Translations under genes and position numbers: made by a program
Source of the DNA: an uncultured Acetatifactor sp.
Lineage (GTDB): Bacteria; Bacillota; Clostridia; Lachnospirales; Lachnospiraceae
Direction: 5' to 3'
Assembly (NCBI GenBank): GCA_910586775.1
Contig: CAJUJN010000038.1
Coordinates: 1 to 39,130, forward strand
DNA: 39,130 bases
The notes under the pieces: model-generated
What the model saw: only the letters and a program-made list of their open reading frames with translations
The model's database searches: none
What the model was told of the DNA's origin: nothing
In this document: positions 1-9,335 of the stretch, piece by piece
How the letters are laid out: each line of letters begins with the position of its first letter
How positions within the stretch are numbered: the first letter of the stretch is position 1

Positions 1-252
1 CCCTGGCCTTGAGATCAGCATCTTTTTCAGCGATGACCGAGTCCCTGGCCTTGAGATCAGCATCTTTTTCAGCGATGACCGAGTCCCTGGCCTTGAGATC
101 AGCATCTTTTTCAGCGATGACCGAGTCCCTGGCCTTGAGGTCAGCATCTTTTTCAGCGATGACCGAGTCTTTGGCTCTGATATCAGCTTCTTTCTTTGCG
201 ATGACAGAATCCTGTTCTTTGATGACAGTGTCTAAATTTTCAATGACGGAAT
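1..252 (-). repeat. 42-bp tandem repeat coding for a coiled coil
   Basis: There are six 42-bp units in register. The units at 1-42, 43-84 and 85-126 are identical, 127-168 differs by one base, and 169-210 and 211-252 are progressively diverged. Each unit encodes 14 residues, exactly two heptads, of the nuclease on the minus strand. The array runs off the left edge, so total copy number is unknown. Near-identity of the outer units beside decayed inner ones is the pattern expected of recent expansion at one end. Confidence 0.95.
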
Positions 253-1045
253 TCTTTTCAGCTATTTGTTCAGCCTGTTCTTCGATATAGTGTTGGACGG
301 AGCGCTGCCTGCGGTAATAGTCTTCCCGGGCCTCACACTGAAGCCGGACATTTTCGTCCTGACTGAGCTGATAGATGGTATTGGAAGCTTCCCGGATATA
401 TTCATCTTTTTGTGCATACATCTTGATTTCCTCCCATGTGGTTGCCTTGAAGAGGGCAGCCCATTTGTCGATATGGTATAGTCTGTCCTCTTCGGTTGCC
501 AGTTCCATGTGAGTCAAGTCTACCACAGAAAGACGCAGTTTGTCACTATAAACCGTGTGGTTTTTTATATTCAGGAACTGGTAGGTAGCATAGAATTCCG
601 GATGTTTCGGAAATAGACTGAAATCCAGCAGGCCAATCTGGACGACAGACTTCACCTTATGATAATCCTCTCCGGGATTGAGGTTATTGAAGGCACGGCA
701 AAGGTAACTCAGAGAGCGCTCGGGCCAGTTATATTCATTGATGACCTGCATTTCCAGATTGATGATGATATTGTTATTCAAAATGACTTTGACATCAAGG
801 ATAAATGTCTTCTCATCGATGGCGCTGCCCAATTCAATGGGATTGGTTATCACAGCGGACTGAACTTGTTCGGGCTTCAGGTGGAGCAATGCGCAGATCA
901 GGCCCCGCAGAACCTTGTTATTGCGCTGAAGCAGTGCCCTGAACAGGTAGTCATTGGTCATGCGGATAGCAATGGGACCTGTGGCGGAGTTTAGAAAATC
1001 CGGGGCGGTCAGAGGGTTGGAGATAGTGGTATTGTGTTTTTCCAT
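1..1045 (-). CDS. Rpn-family PD-(D/E)XK nuclease / putative transposase (C-terminus beyond window)
   Basis: The gene reads leftwards from an ATG at 1045-1043, preceded by AAAGAAAGGAAA, and is open to the left edge, so at least 348 codons are present and the stop lies outside. After a short N-terminus comes a run typical of the Rpn/PDDEXK_2 family: MTNDYLFRALL, then FILDVKV and INLEMQV, giving the D...ExQ nuclease signature, then the ERSLSYLCRAF helix. Rpn proteins of this family are DNA endonucleases that promote recombination; they are often labelled transposases but are not known to move themselves. From about residue 265 the protein becomes a charged coiled coil of 14-residue repeats (unit DSVIAEKDADLKAR), two heptads each, that continues past the edge. 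The call to the family rests on motifs I can read; target and function are unknown. Confidence 0.85.
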   Translation of the reverse strand, partial: MEKHNTTISNPLTAPDFLNSATGPIAIRMTNDYLFRALLQRNNKVLRGLICALLHLKPEQVQSAVITNPIELGSAIDEKTFILDVKVILNNNIIINLEMQVINEYNWPERSLSYLCRAFNNLNPGEDYHKVKSVVQIGLLDFSLFPKHPEFYATYQFLNIKNHTVYSDKLRLSVVDLTHMELATEEDRLYHIDKWAALFKATTWEEIKMYAQKDEYIREASNTIYQLSQDENVRLQCEAREDYYRRQRSVQHYIEEQAEQIAEKNSVIENLDTVIKEQDSVIAKKEADIRAKDSVIAEKDADLKARDSVIAEKDADLKARDSVIAEKDADLKARDSVIAEKDADLKAR

Positions 1046-1615
1046 GTGTTGTTTCCTTTCTTTTTGCATTGGAATAATGGAGCAGAGTACCGCGAAATGG
1101 AATAGATATCGGGATACAGTGGATGTTTTACAAGGCTGTTATAGCATAAAACAGGCTCTCTGTAAACGAAAAAAGAGAATCAGGCATGTAGAAAAATGGT
1201 GAAGGGGAAAATATTATAAAATGGACACAAACACAATATATAGTATGAATATAGAATATTGATTGAAAGTGATACTATATTTTGTATGTGCATTTTTTCG
1301 GGGCTGATTTTCCGATACACAGATGCTGCTGTATGACGGATTCGGAAAGCAACGAATGCTGTGTTGAAGATTGTGTAAACTTCGTGACAGGAATCAATAA
1401 TTGCGGGAAAGAAGCCGGCTGTTTACTGAAATGTTCACCGGATTGCCAGGAACCTGCGTACCTGGACAACGAAGCAGAGAAACTGCTGACAGGAGCAGGT
1501 ATAACAGCACAAAAGGGCAACGCTCAGTCTTGTAGGAGATGTGCCTGCCTTTCAGGAAAAATATTTTGTAAATCAAAGAAGAGTATGGTACACTGGCTAT
1601 CAGGAGGACCTGACC
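1046..1615. other. intergenic region without a recognisable gene
   Basis: This gap separates the divergent nuclease and aldo/keto reductase genes. Positions about 1190-1290 are strongly AT-rich and probably hold promoter sequence for one or both, but I see no convincing -35/-10 pair. An open frame at 1282-1560 encodes a cysteine-rich string with no recognisable domain and no ribosome site, so I do not call it a gene. Confidence 0.5.
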
Positions 1616-2794
1616 ATGAATTACAGAAAAGACAGATACGGCAACAATCTCTCCATCCTGGGCTACGGCTGCATGCGGTTTTCCCGGGCAGGGGGGAAAA
1701 TTGATATCGGCAAGGCAGAACAGGAGATTATGGCTGCCTTCCGGGGCGGGGTGAATTATTATGACACGGCGTATGTGTACCCCGGCAGCGAAGCGGCGCT
1801 GGGGGAAATTCTGGAGCGCAATCAAATCCGCCGCCAGGTAGCCATTGCGACGAAGCTTCCCCATTACCTGATCAAGACAGCGGACAGCATGGAAAAATAT
1901 TTCCGGGAACAGCTGAACCGTCTGCGGACGGACTATGTGGACTACTATCTCATGCATATGCTGACAGATGTAAAGACCTGGGAGCGGCTGAAGGGCCTGG
2001 GGATAGCGGAGTGGCTGGAGCAGAAAAAGAAAAGCGGCGCAATCCGCCAGGTTGGTTTTTCCTACCATGGAAATTCCGATATGTTCTGTCAGCTGGCGGA
2101 CGCTTATGACTGGGATTTCTGCCAGATCCAGTATAATTATATGGACGAGAACACCCAGGCCGGGCGCAGGGGGCTTCAATATGCTGCTTCAAAAGGCCTG
2201 CCCGTCATCATCATGGAGCCTTTGCGGGGCGGGAAACTGGTGAACCATCTGCCGAAAGAGGCGGAAATGCTGTTTGATACTTATCCCGTAAAGCATACTC
2301 CCGCAGACTGGGCTTTTCGCTGGCTGTGGAACCAGCCTGAGGTAACATGTGTATTGTCCGGTATGAATTCCCGGGAGATGGTGGAGGAAAATGTGAAAAC
2401 GGCTTCCGAGGTTTCCGTGGGCGAGTTTGGCCCCGGGGAGGAAGAGATGCTTCAGAAAGTGGTACAGGCTGTCAATGCGAAGATGAAGGTGGGCTGCACC
2501 GGCTGCGGCTATTGTATGCCATGTCCGAAAAACGTGGATATCCCGGGAACCTTTGCCGCATATAACCGCCGTTATTCTGAAGGGAAGAACGCTGCGTTCA
2601 CGGAATATTTCATGTGCACCGCCATGCGGAGGACATCCTCTGCCGCCTCTAACTGTATCGAATGCGGAAAATGCGAGAAGCACTGTCCCCAGCATATCGA
2701 AATCCGAAAGGAACTGAAAAACGCACGCAGGCAGCTGGAAGGGCCTGTGTATAAAATCGGACGGAAAATTGTCTCTCTGTTTAAATTGTATTGA
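1616..2794 (+). CDS. aldo/keto reductase with C-terminal 4Fe-4S ferredoxin domain
   Basis: A 392-residue oxidoreductase of the aldo/keto reductase superfamily. The start is the ATG at 1616, eight bases after a perfect AGGAGG at 1602-1607; an upstream in-frame start lacks such a site. The TIM-barrel tetrad is visible as Asp50 and Tyr55 (DTAYVY), Lys80 (ATKLP) and His114 (LMHM). The C-terminal part carries two cysteine clusters, C294-C297-C300-C303-P and CIECGKCEKHCP at 347-358, as in the large clostridial subfamily that couples the reductase to iron-sulfur clusters. The substrate cannot be read from sequence. The gene stands before a GH28/GH35 pair, but a separate response-regulator remnant and about 290 bp lie between, so shared transcription is uncertain. 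Confidence 0.92.
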   Translation: MNYRKDRYGNNLSILGYGCMRFSRAGGKIDIGKAEQEIMAAFRGGVNYYDTAYVYPGSEAALGEILERNQIRRQVAIATKLPHYLIKTADSMEKYFREQLNRLRTDYVDYYLMHMLTDVKTWERLKGLGIAEWLEQKKKSGAIRQVGFSYHGNSDMFCQLADAYDWDFCQIQYNYMDENTQAGRRGLQYAASKGLPVIIMEPLRGGKLVNHLPKEAEMLFDTYPVKHTPADWAFRWLWNQPEVTCVLSGMNSREMVEENVKTASEVSVGEFGPGEEEMLQKVVQAVNAKMKVGCTGCGYCMPCPKNVDIPGTFAAYNRRYSEGKNAAFTEYFMCTAMRRTSSAASNCIECGKCEKHCPQHIEIRKELKNARRQLEGPVYKIGRKIVSLFKLY

Positions 2795-2936
2795 TGGGAT
2801 TGCGGCGCTGGCACTCCTGCAGAGGCAGGCTGTCGATTTACTGATTACGGATATTAAAATGCCCCGGCCGGACGGCATCAATCTGATCCACAAAGTCAGG
2901 AATCTGTATCCGCATATTCGCTGTATTCTGCTGTAG
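2793..2936 (+). pseudogene. remnant of a response-regulator receiver domain
   Basis: Starting in the frame that overlaps the reductase stop codon, 47 codons encode an unmistakable piece of a CheY-like receiver domain. It contains LLITDIKMPRPDGINLI, with the phosphoacceptor aspartate in TDIKMP, followed by a helix and the beta-4 strand CILL, and ends at TAG (2934-2936) just before the expected Ser/Thr. The N-terminal acidic pair and all of the output domain are absent, and there is no start codon or ribosome site. It resembles the YesN-type regulator at 14067-15812 in style but is not a close copy. It looks like debris of a lost two-component gene that once preceded the glycosidases. Confidence 0.8.
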
Positions 2937-3082
2937 TATATATTTCTGCCTTGAACAGAATTCTGTGGGGCTTGAGAAAACAGAGGCGTGAAGACGCCCT
3001 GGAACTGTTAATTTTACCGAGGCTGGGACGGATTTGGACATATAAAGGTGACACTGCCATGAAAATCAGGGAGGAAGACGAT

Positions 3083-4555
3083 ATGATACATAGTCTGGCA
3101 ACGGATACGGTAATAACGGTATGGTGGGAAAAACCGTACGCTGCACCGGCAAAATATGAGGTGTATGTGGATGAAGAAAGGACCTGTGAAACGGAAAAGA
3201 CGCATGCCTCCATTGAAAACCTGGAGCCCGATACAACCTATCGGATTTGCATCGAACCAATGCACCTGGAGACAGAGGTGCGAACCGGTATCAGGAAGCG
3301 GCGCATTGATGTGACGGCAGCGCCTTATCATGCGAAAGGGGACGGTGAGACGCTGAATACCCGGATGTTACAGAAAGCGCTGGACGACTGCGGAGCCGGT
3401 GACGCGGTGTATCTTCCTGCCGGCATTTACCTTACCGGGGCTCTGCGGCTGCACAGTGATATGGAACTGTATCTGGAAGAGGGTGCAGTGCTTCAGGGGA
3501 CGGAGTGTATTGAGGATTATCTGCCCCGGATTCCCAGCCGTTTTGAGGGGACTGAGCGTGAGTGCTACAGCAGCCTGCTGAATCTCGGGCATATGGACCA
3601 TAAAAGAGGAGCGGATTGTGAAAATGTGCTGATACACGGCCGCGGAACCATATCCGGCGGCGGGGCGGTGCTGGCGCGGAAGATGATTGAGGATGAGAGG
3701 GAGCGGCTGAAGGATTATATCGCATCGCTGGGGGTCAAGGTGAAGGAATGTGAAAATGATGATACCATACCGGGCAGGGTGCGGCCCCGCCTGATCAATA
3801 TGAGCAATTGCAGGAATGTGCGCATCAGCGGGCTGACACTGCAGAACGGGCCCTGTTGGAATGTGCATATGATATACAGCGATTCGGTTACCACGGATCA
3901 TTGTATTTTCCGTTCGGAAAAGGTGTGGAACGGGGACGGATGGGATCCGGATTTTTCTGCAAACTGTACCCTGTTTGCCTGTACCTTTTATACGGGGGAC
4001 GATGCGGTAGCAATCAAGTCAGGCAAAAATCCGGAGGGGAATATTATCAACAGACCATGTGAATATATACGGATATTTGACTGTTACAGCGCTTTCGGAC
4101 ATGGCATCTGCATGGGCAGCGAGATGAGCGGCGGAATTAGAGATGTGAGAATCTGGGATTGTGATTTGCGCAATTCCCTCTGCGGGCTGGAAATCAAGGG
4201 AACCAGGAAGCGGGGCGGGTATGTCAGAGATATTTTTGTCAGAGACTGCCGCCTGCCGCGGATACAGGTGCACTCCGTGGGGTATAACGATGACGGAATC
4301 GGTGCAGAAGAGCCGCCGGTTTTTGAGCATTTTGTATTTGAAGGAATCTACCTTACCGGCCGGTATTACGGGGATGACAGAAGCTACACGGAATGTCCTG
4401 CCGTCAGTATGGAAGGCTTTGAGGAAGAGGGGCATGAGGTGAAGGATGTTTTATTGAAAGATCTGGTGCTGGCACCGGGGGCATTGCAGAAGATTCAGGT
4501 GTGCTGTTGTGAGGGGATACGGGTTGAAAATCTGAGTACATCCCGGGAGGTGTGA
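3083..4555 (+). CDS. glycoside hydrolase family 28 (polygalacturonase-type) enzyme
   Basis: A 490-residue cytoplasmic pectinase-like glycosidase (no signal peptide). Residues 1 to about 75 form a fibronectin-III-like beta domain, followed by the right-handed beta-helix. The GH28 active-site motifs are all present: DPD at 288-290, GDD at 305-307, GHG at 339-341, and the basic IKGTRKRGG segment at 371-379. The family hydrolyses galacturonic-acid linkages in pectin by inversion; an intracellular member probably trims imported oligogalacturonides or rhamnogalacturonan pieces. I chose the ATG at 3083 because AGGGAGGAAG precedes it by seven bases; an ATG at 3059 with AAAGGTGA before it is a possible alternative. 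The stop lies seven bases before the next gene, so the two are co-transcribed. Confidence 0.9.
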   Translation: MIHSLATDTVITVWWEKPYAAPAKYEVYVDEERTCETEKTHASIENLEPDTTYRICIEPMHLETEVRTGIRKRRIDVTAAPYHAKGDGETLNTRMLQKALDDCGAGDAVYLPAGIYLTGALRLHSDMELYLEEGAVLQGTECIEDYLPRIPSRFEGTERECYSSLLNLGHMDHKRGADCENVLIHGRGTISGGGAVLARKMIEDERERLKDYIASLGVKVKECENDDTIPGRVRPRLINMSNCRNVRISGLTLQNGPCWNVHMIYSDSVTTDHCIFRSEKVWNGDGWDPDFSANCTLFACTFYTGDDAVAIKSGKNPEGNIINRPCEYIRIFDCYSAFGHGICMGSEMSGGIRDVRIWDCDLRNSLCGLEIKGTRKRGGYVRDIFVRDCRLPRIQVHSVGYNDDGIGAEEPPVFEHFVFEGIYLTGRYYGDDRSYTECPAVSMEGFEEEGHEVKDVLLKDLVLAPGALQKIQVCCCEGIRVENLSTSREV

Positions 4556-4562
4556 GGATAAA

Positions 4563-6881
4563 ATGGATACAGAATATACATCTCGTATTGAAAATGTTTG
4601 TCAATGTAAAGATATAACGAATGAGCCCTTATGCAATGTGTCGCAGAAAACAGTAAATGAATATGCTTACGAATATAGTTATAATAGCAGGTACCTGCTC
4701 AGAGACGGCCATCCCTGGTTTCCGGTGATGGGAGAGATGCATTACAGCCGTTACCGGGAAGAACTGTGGGAAGAGTCCCTGCGGAAAATGAAGGCAGGCG
4801 GCGTGGGTATTGTGTCCACTTATGTGATTTGGATTCATCATGAGGAAGAAGAGGGCATTTTTGACTTTACCGGCTGCCGGAATCTGAAAGGATTTCTGGA
4901 AGCCTGCCGGAAAGCGGGAGTGCTGGTGTTTCTGAGGCTTGGCCCCTGGGTGCATGGGGAAGTCAGGAATGGCGGGTTCCCTGACTGGATTCAGGCAAAG
5001 GAAAGAGAAGGCGTGGGGCTGCGCAGCAATGACCCGGTTTATCTGGACTATGTAAGGCGTTACTGGAAGCGTGTGTTTGAGCATGCGAAGGGATTTCTGC
5101 ATGGGGACGGCGGCCCGGTGATCGGCGTACAGATTGAAAATGAATATGGGCATGTGGGTGGTTTGAAGGGAGAAGCCGGTGAAGCGCATATGCGGGCGCT
5201 CACTGCCATGGCGAAGGAAATCGGTTTTCGGGTTCCGCTGTATACGGCTACCGGATGGGGAGGCGCCTGCATTGGGGATTTGCTTCCCGTGATGGGCGGA
5301 TACTGTGAGGCACCCTGGGATCAGAGGACCACGGAACTGGAGCCCAATGCGAATTTTGTGTTCAGCTATGCGCGCAATGACGTCCAGATTGCATGTGACC
5401 ATCATACGGGGGAGGATATTACTTTCGATGAATCCAGGTACCCTTTCCTCACGGCGGAACTGGGCGGCGGACTGCAGGTGACATCCCACAGAAGGCCGGT
5501 GGCGGAAGGAAAAGATATCGGGGCAATGTCCATAGCCAGGCTGGGAAGCGGAGCGGCATTGCTTGGCTATTATATGTACCATGGGGGCAGCAATCCCGGA
5601 GGGAAGCTTTCGACATTACAGGAAAGCCGGGCAACCGGGTATGCCAATGACCTGCCGGAGATTAATTATGATTTCAATGCACCGATTCGGCAGTACGGGA
5701 CGATTTCCGATACTTACCGGGAGATACGGCTGCTGGCTCTTTTTCTGAAGGATTTCGGCGGGGAGCTGGCGGCAATGGAGACGGAGATTCATCCGCCGGA
5801 AGTCAGACCCGGGGATTTCCACACGCTGAGGCTCTCCTGCAGGCATGACGAGAAGGGCGGGTATATTTTCTTTAATAATTATCAGCGGAGGCACAGGATG
5901 GACAGGCACCCGAATGTGGTGCTGACCGGAATATGCGGCGATGGGGAAGTGCAGTTTCCGGCTGTTGATATCGAGGATGGTGAGTACGGGTTCTTTCCTT
6001 ACAGGATGCAGCTGGGAGATGCCTGCCTGTGCACTGCCCTGGCCACGCCTCTCTGCAGGCTAAGGACGAAAAAGGGTGATGCATGGGTTTTTTATGGAGA
6101 TTATGTGCCTGAGGCTGCCGGAACAGGCGGCTTTAAGGAGCAAAGCGCCAATTGTCCGGTGGTGGCTGATGGAGCGGAAGAAGACGTTACAGCTTGTCTT
6201 CAGGGAGCGGAGCGTCTAAAGGGCATGGATATGCCTGAAAGTATAGAGAATGGCGTCTTTATCTGGAAAGGTGAGACACGGGCGGATATCTTGAAATTGT
6301 CCCGCCGTGAAGCACTTTCGGCACAGAAGCTGAGTCTGGATCAGGATTACCTGATTTTGTCGGAAGGATTTGTCTGGGAAGAAGAGGGGAAAGTCCGGGT
6401 GACAGGAGGAAAGGATACGCTCATCCGATGCTTCCCCAGGATATCAGGAGAAATGCTGCCCGGATTTGCGGAATGCGGGCAGGAAGGCCGATTTACGGTA
6501 TATGAGAGGAAGATGGACGATGAAACGGCGACGGCAGAGATGTCTTTGATTTTACGGAATACAGGGATGTCGAAATATGAGGTTTTGATATCTTACAACG
6601 GGAAACGGGACCGGCAGGCGGGAAGAGATACGATTCTGCAGATATCCTATTCGGGAGAACGTATGGAAATCTACGCAGAAGGGGAGAAGGTAAACGATCA
6701 TTTCTACACTGGCCAGGAGGTGACGCTGAGCCTTGGATATTTTGACTTTCCGCCGCGGTTGGAAATTGTCGTGTATCCGTTGAAGGAAAATGCGGCTGTG
6801 TTTCTGGAAAAATGGCCTGAGATGGAAGGGGGATGCGCGTGCCGTCTGGATAAAGTGGCGGTGACGGAGCAGTATTGGTAA
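4563..6881 (+). CDS. glycoside hydrolase family 35 beta-galactosidase
   Basis: A 772-residue enzyme whose N-terminal half is a GH35 TIM barrel: FPVMGEMHYSR at 53-63, LRLGPWVHGEVRNGGFPDW near 125-142, the acid/base glutamate Glu194 in QIENEYG, and the nucleophile Glu299 in FLTAELGGG. The family releases terminal beta-galactose from oligosaccharides. Residues beyond about 400 are beta-rich and probably jelly-roll accessory domains. No signal peptide is visible, so it acts on imported substrate. The ATG at 4563 follows GTGAGG closely and sits seven bases after the GH28 stop, indicating one operon. The product pair suggests galactosylated pectin fragments as substrate, which is inference. Confidence 0.93.
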   Translation: MDTEYTSRIENVCQCKDITNEPLCNVSQKTVNEYAYEYSYNSRYLLRDGHPWFPVMGEMHYSRYREELWEESLRKMKAGGVGIVSTYVIWIHHEEEEGIFDFTGCRNLKGFLEACRKAGVLVFLRLGPWVHGEVRNGGFPDWIQAKEREGVGLRSNDPVYLDYVRRYWKRVFEHAKGFLHGDGGPVIGVQIENEYGHVGGLKGEAGEAHMRALTAMAKEIGFRVPLYTATGWGGACIGDLLPVMGGYCEAPWDQRTTELEPNANFVFSYARNDVQIACDHHTGEDITFDESRYPFLTAELGGGLQVTSHRRPVAEGKDIGAMSIARLGSGAALLGYYMYHGGSNPGGKLSTLQESRATGYANDLPEINYDFNAPIRQYGTISDTYREIRLLALFLKDFGGELAAMETEIHPPEVRPGDFHTLRLSCRHDEKGGYIFFNNYQRRHRMDRHPNVVLTGICGDGEVQFPAVDIEDGEYGFFPYRMQLGDACLCTALATPLCRLRTKKGDAWVFYGDYVPEAAGTGGFKEQSANCPVVADGAEEDVTACLQGAERLKGMDMPESIENGVFIWKGETRADILKLSRREALSAQKLSLDQDYLILSEGFVWEEEGKVRVTGGKDTLIRCFPRISGEMLPGFAECGQEGRFTVYERKMDDETATAEMSLILRNTGMSKYEVLISYNGKRDRQAGRDTILQISYSGERMEIYAEGEKVNDHFYTGQEVTLSLGYFDFPPRLEIVVYPLKENAAVFLEKWPEMEGGCACRLDKVAVTEQYW

Positions 6882-6927
6882 AATCCGGATTGCCGGGTAT
6901 GAGATGCTTTGAAGACAGGATTAAACA

Positions 6928-6994
6928 GGGGCTGTCGGAAAATAATATTCCGGCACAATGTATCTTGTGGGAATGGGGCCACTTCCCGATGGCC
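6928..6994. repeat. inverted-repeat element, copy 1 (between convergent genes)
   Basis: A 67-bp element begins GGGGCTGTCGGAAAATAA and ends TTCCCGATGGCC, so its ends are imperfect inverted repeats, and it holds an inner palindrome CACAATGTATCTTGTG at 6954-6969. A second member lies at 9882-9980. Both sit between the 3' ends of convergent genes. It may be a REP/MITE-like repeat that also folds as a transcription barrier; no T-tract follows, so a simple terminator is less likely. Confidence 0.6.
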
Positions 6995-7035
6995 ACTGGT
7001 TTATTACACATATTTGTCTCTCCGGTCTGAACAGA

Positions 7036-8769
7036 TTATTCGAAGAAGTCATTATCCCGGAACTGAAGGGAATATAATTTCTTATAAGTGCCGTCAGCCG
7101 CCATAAGTTCCTCATGTGTGCCCCGCTCGGTAATACGTCCGCCGATAACCACTGCGATTTCGTCAGCATTGCGGATGGTGGAAAGACGGTGCGCAACTAC
7201 CAGAGTAGTACGCCCTTTACACAGTTCATCCAGTGCCTGCTGTATCAGCACTTCGGTGGTATTGTCCAGGGCGCTGGTAGCTTCATCCAGAATCAGGATG
7301 GCGGGATTTTTCAGGAAGACGCGGGCAATGCTGAGGCGCTGCTTCTGTCCGCCGGACAATTTGACACCGCGTTCACCGATTTCCGTGTCATATCCTTTTT
7401 CCAGTGTCATTACATAGTCATGGATATTGGCCCGTTTTGCCGCCTCATATACTTCTTCCTCAGTGGCATCAGGGCGTCCGTAGAGGATGTTTTCCCGGAT
7501 GGTTCCCACGAAGAGGAACACATCCTGCTGGACGATGCCGATACTGCGGCGAACGGATTCCATGGTCAGGCGGCGGATATCCATGCCGTCGATCAGAATG
7601 GAGCCGTCGCCGTCCTGAAGCCTGTAAAAATTCGGCAGCAGATGGCACAGGGTAGTCTTGCCGCCGCCGGAAGGTCCCACCAGGGCAAGCTTGCGTCCCT
7701 TCTCCAGGCGCAGATTGATATTGTGGAGGACTTCCTTGGAAGGGTCATAGGCATAGGTAACATTCTTGAATTCAATGACGCCCTGGACATTTGTTAATTC
7801 TTTTGCATCCGGCGCATCCTCTTCCGGCGCCTGGTCCATAATTTCCACGAAACGTTTAAAGCCGCTGACGCCGTTCTGGAACTGCTCCATGAAACCGATC
7901 AAAGTATTAACCGGGTTGATGAACAGGTTCACCGAGACGATGAAAGTGGAATAATCACCGAAAGATATTCTGCCCGAGTACAGGAACAGGCCTCCCGCAA
8001 TCAGGATGAATACATTAAAAATATCCGTCACAAAAGAGGTGGAGGAATGGAACTGTGCCATGGCATGGTAGGCGCTTCGGGAGGCGTCCACGAACTGCCT
8101 GTCCCCTTCCCTGAATTTTTCTATCTCCCTTGCGCTGTTGGTATAAGCCTTGGTTACACGGATGCCGGTTACGCTGCTTTCCACGGCGGCATTGATGGTG
8201 GCATTGCTCTTGCGGCGGTCGTCGAAAGCACGGCTCATGGCACGGCGGAAGTACAGTGTGACCGCCACCAGGACAGGCACGCATGCGAAGATAATCAGCG
8301 TCAGGACAGGGTCTATCATCAGCAGATAGGTGAAGGACAGGACGATCATAACCGTGCTGATGAGCAGGTTTTCAGGGCCGTGGTGAGCCAGCTCGCATAC
8401 TTCAAACAAATCGCTGGTGATGCGCGTCATGATGCGTCCGGTCTCGTGGTTGTCATAGAAACTGAAGGGCTGTTTCTCCAGATGGGCAAACAGGTCCTGG
8501 CGCATCTGAGACTGCATCTTTACACCTATCATGTGTCCGTAGTACTGCACGAAATACCGCAGCAGCATTCGTACTATGTATAGCGCCAGCACGATCAGGC
8601 CTGCAATGACGATGGTGGAATACATTTTTTCCGGAATATAGATATTCAGCATCTTGTTGGTTACGATTGGATACACCATGCCGATAACCGAGATGAGCAG
8701 GGAGGCCAGCATATCCAGAGCCAGCATCTTTTTGTGCGGCTTATAGTAATAAATAAAGCGTTTTAACAT
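7036..8769 (-). CDS. ABC transporter half-unit, fused membrane and ATPase domains (exporter type)
   Basis: A 577-residue ABC half-transporter. Residues 1 to about 300 hold the six-helix exporter membrane domain. The nucleotide-binding domain has Walker A GPSGGGKTT at 365-373, the Q-loop in VQQDVFLF, signature LSGGQ at 471-475, Walker B ILILDE at 491-496 and the switch histidine His527. Such proteins dimerise, with themselves or a partner, to export lipids, peptides or drugs; the cargo is not readable. I chose the ATG at 8769, with AAGGAA upstream; an earlier in-frame start would overlap the preceding gene. Twenty bases separate it from the ArsR-type gene, so the two form an operon controlled by that regulator. 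Confidence 0.93.
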   Translation of the reverse strand: MLKRFIYYYKPHKKMLALDMLASLLISVIGMVYPIVTNKMLNIYIPEKMYSTIVIAGLIVLALYIVRMLLRYFVQYYGHMIGVKMQSQMRQDLFAHLEKQPFSFYDNHETGRIMTRITSDLFEVCELAHHGPENLLISTVMIVLSFTYLLMIDPVLTLIIFACVPVLVAVTLYFRRAMSRAFDDRRKSNATINAAVESSVTGIRVTKAYTNSAREIEKFREGDRQFVDASRSAYHAMAQFHSSTSFVTDIFNVFILIAGGLFLYSGRISFGDYSTFIVSVNLFINPVNTLIGFMEQFQNGVSGFKRFVEIMDQAPEEDAPDAKELTNVQGVIEFKNVTYAYDPSKEVLHNINLRLEKGRKLALVGPSGGGKTTLCHLLPNFYRLQDGDGSILIDGMDIRRLTMESVRRSIGIVQQDVFLFVGTIRENILYGRPDATEEEVYEAAKRANIHDYVMTLEKGYDTEIGERGVKLSGGQKQRLSIARVFLKNPAILILDEATSALDNTTEVLIQQALDELCKGRTTLVVAHRLSTIRNADEIAVVIGGRITERGTHEELMAADGTYKKLYSLQFRDNDFFE

Positions 8770-8789
8770 GGGATGGTTATTCCTTTCTT

Positions 8790-9212
8790 TTATGATTCTG
8801 TATGTGCCTTGCCGGTGTCGTTTCCGGCAGCTGTGTTGTGGGGAAAAATATCCTGTTTTTCCGGTTTTCTCTTTTCCGGCGGCACATAGGTTCTGCATTT
8901 GAGATATTCCGATTCCGGACAGCCGTAATAGGGACCGTCGCAGGGCCTGCGTTTCACATCCCGGAGCTGTTCCAGTTCGGAGATAACCTGCTGCAGTACG
9001 GTTTTATCCAGGCCATAGTGGGTGTAATAGCCTCTCCTGGCGCCGTACACCAGACCGGCATCCCGGAGGATTTTCAGGTGCTGGGAAACTGCCGATTCGG
9101 ACAGGCCGCTTTTTCTTGCCAGAGCGCGCACACAGTAGCTTCGGTCGGACATTAGCTGCAAAAGCAGGAAACGCCTGGGCTCGCCTAATGCTTTCAGGAT
9201 TTTTTCATCCAA
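8790..9212 (-). CDS. ArsR-type winged-helix transcriptional regulator
   Basis: A 140-residue DNA-binding repressor-type protein. It opens with the typical LKALGEPRRFLLLQLM and contains the recognition helix ESAVSQHLKILRDAGLV at about 39-55 followed by the wing. Its start is a TTG at 9212-9210 placed after a perfect AGGAGGTGAT, so a non-ATG start is well supported. The C-terminal tail beyond residue 90 is unusual and holds C91, C98 and C106, which with C27 could bind metal or sense thiols; the inducer is unknown. It lies 20 bases before the ABC transporter gene and downstream of a palindrome overlapping its own promoter, so autoregulation of the two-gene operon is likely. Confidence 0.92.
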   Translation of the reverse strand: MDEKILKALGEPRRFLLLQLMSDRSYCVRALARKSGLSESAVSQHLKILRDAGLVYGARRGYYTHYGLDKTVLQQVISELEQLRDVKRRPCDGPYYGCPESEYLKCRTYVPPEKRKPEKQDIFPHNTAAGNDTGKAHTES

Positions 9213-9335
9213 TTTTTATCACCTCCTGTTATAAGTTCCGCAGTACTCCCGCACTTTTTGTGCATGGATGTTCGCTGTCGGCTGTTGATGGATTTTACCG
9301 CTGCGTATGCGGTGAGAAAAATGCCTTATTTCAGA

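Noticed and set aside
1282..1560. Cysteine-rich open frame before the aldo/keto reductase
   Set aside because: No ribosome site, no recognisable domain, and the frame runs into the reductase gene out of register.
1566..1594. TTGTAA-N17-TACACT as promoter of the aldo/keto reductase
   Set aside because: Transcription would start at the ribosome site itself, leaving no leader, and the -10 match is weak.
9297..9320. Stem ACCGC/GCGGT in the arsR leader as a terminator or riboswitch
   Set aside because: Only five pairs, with no second conserved structure and no T-tract in the direction of transcription.
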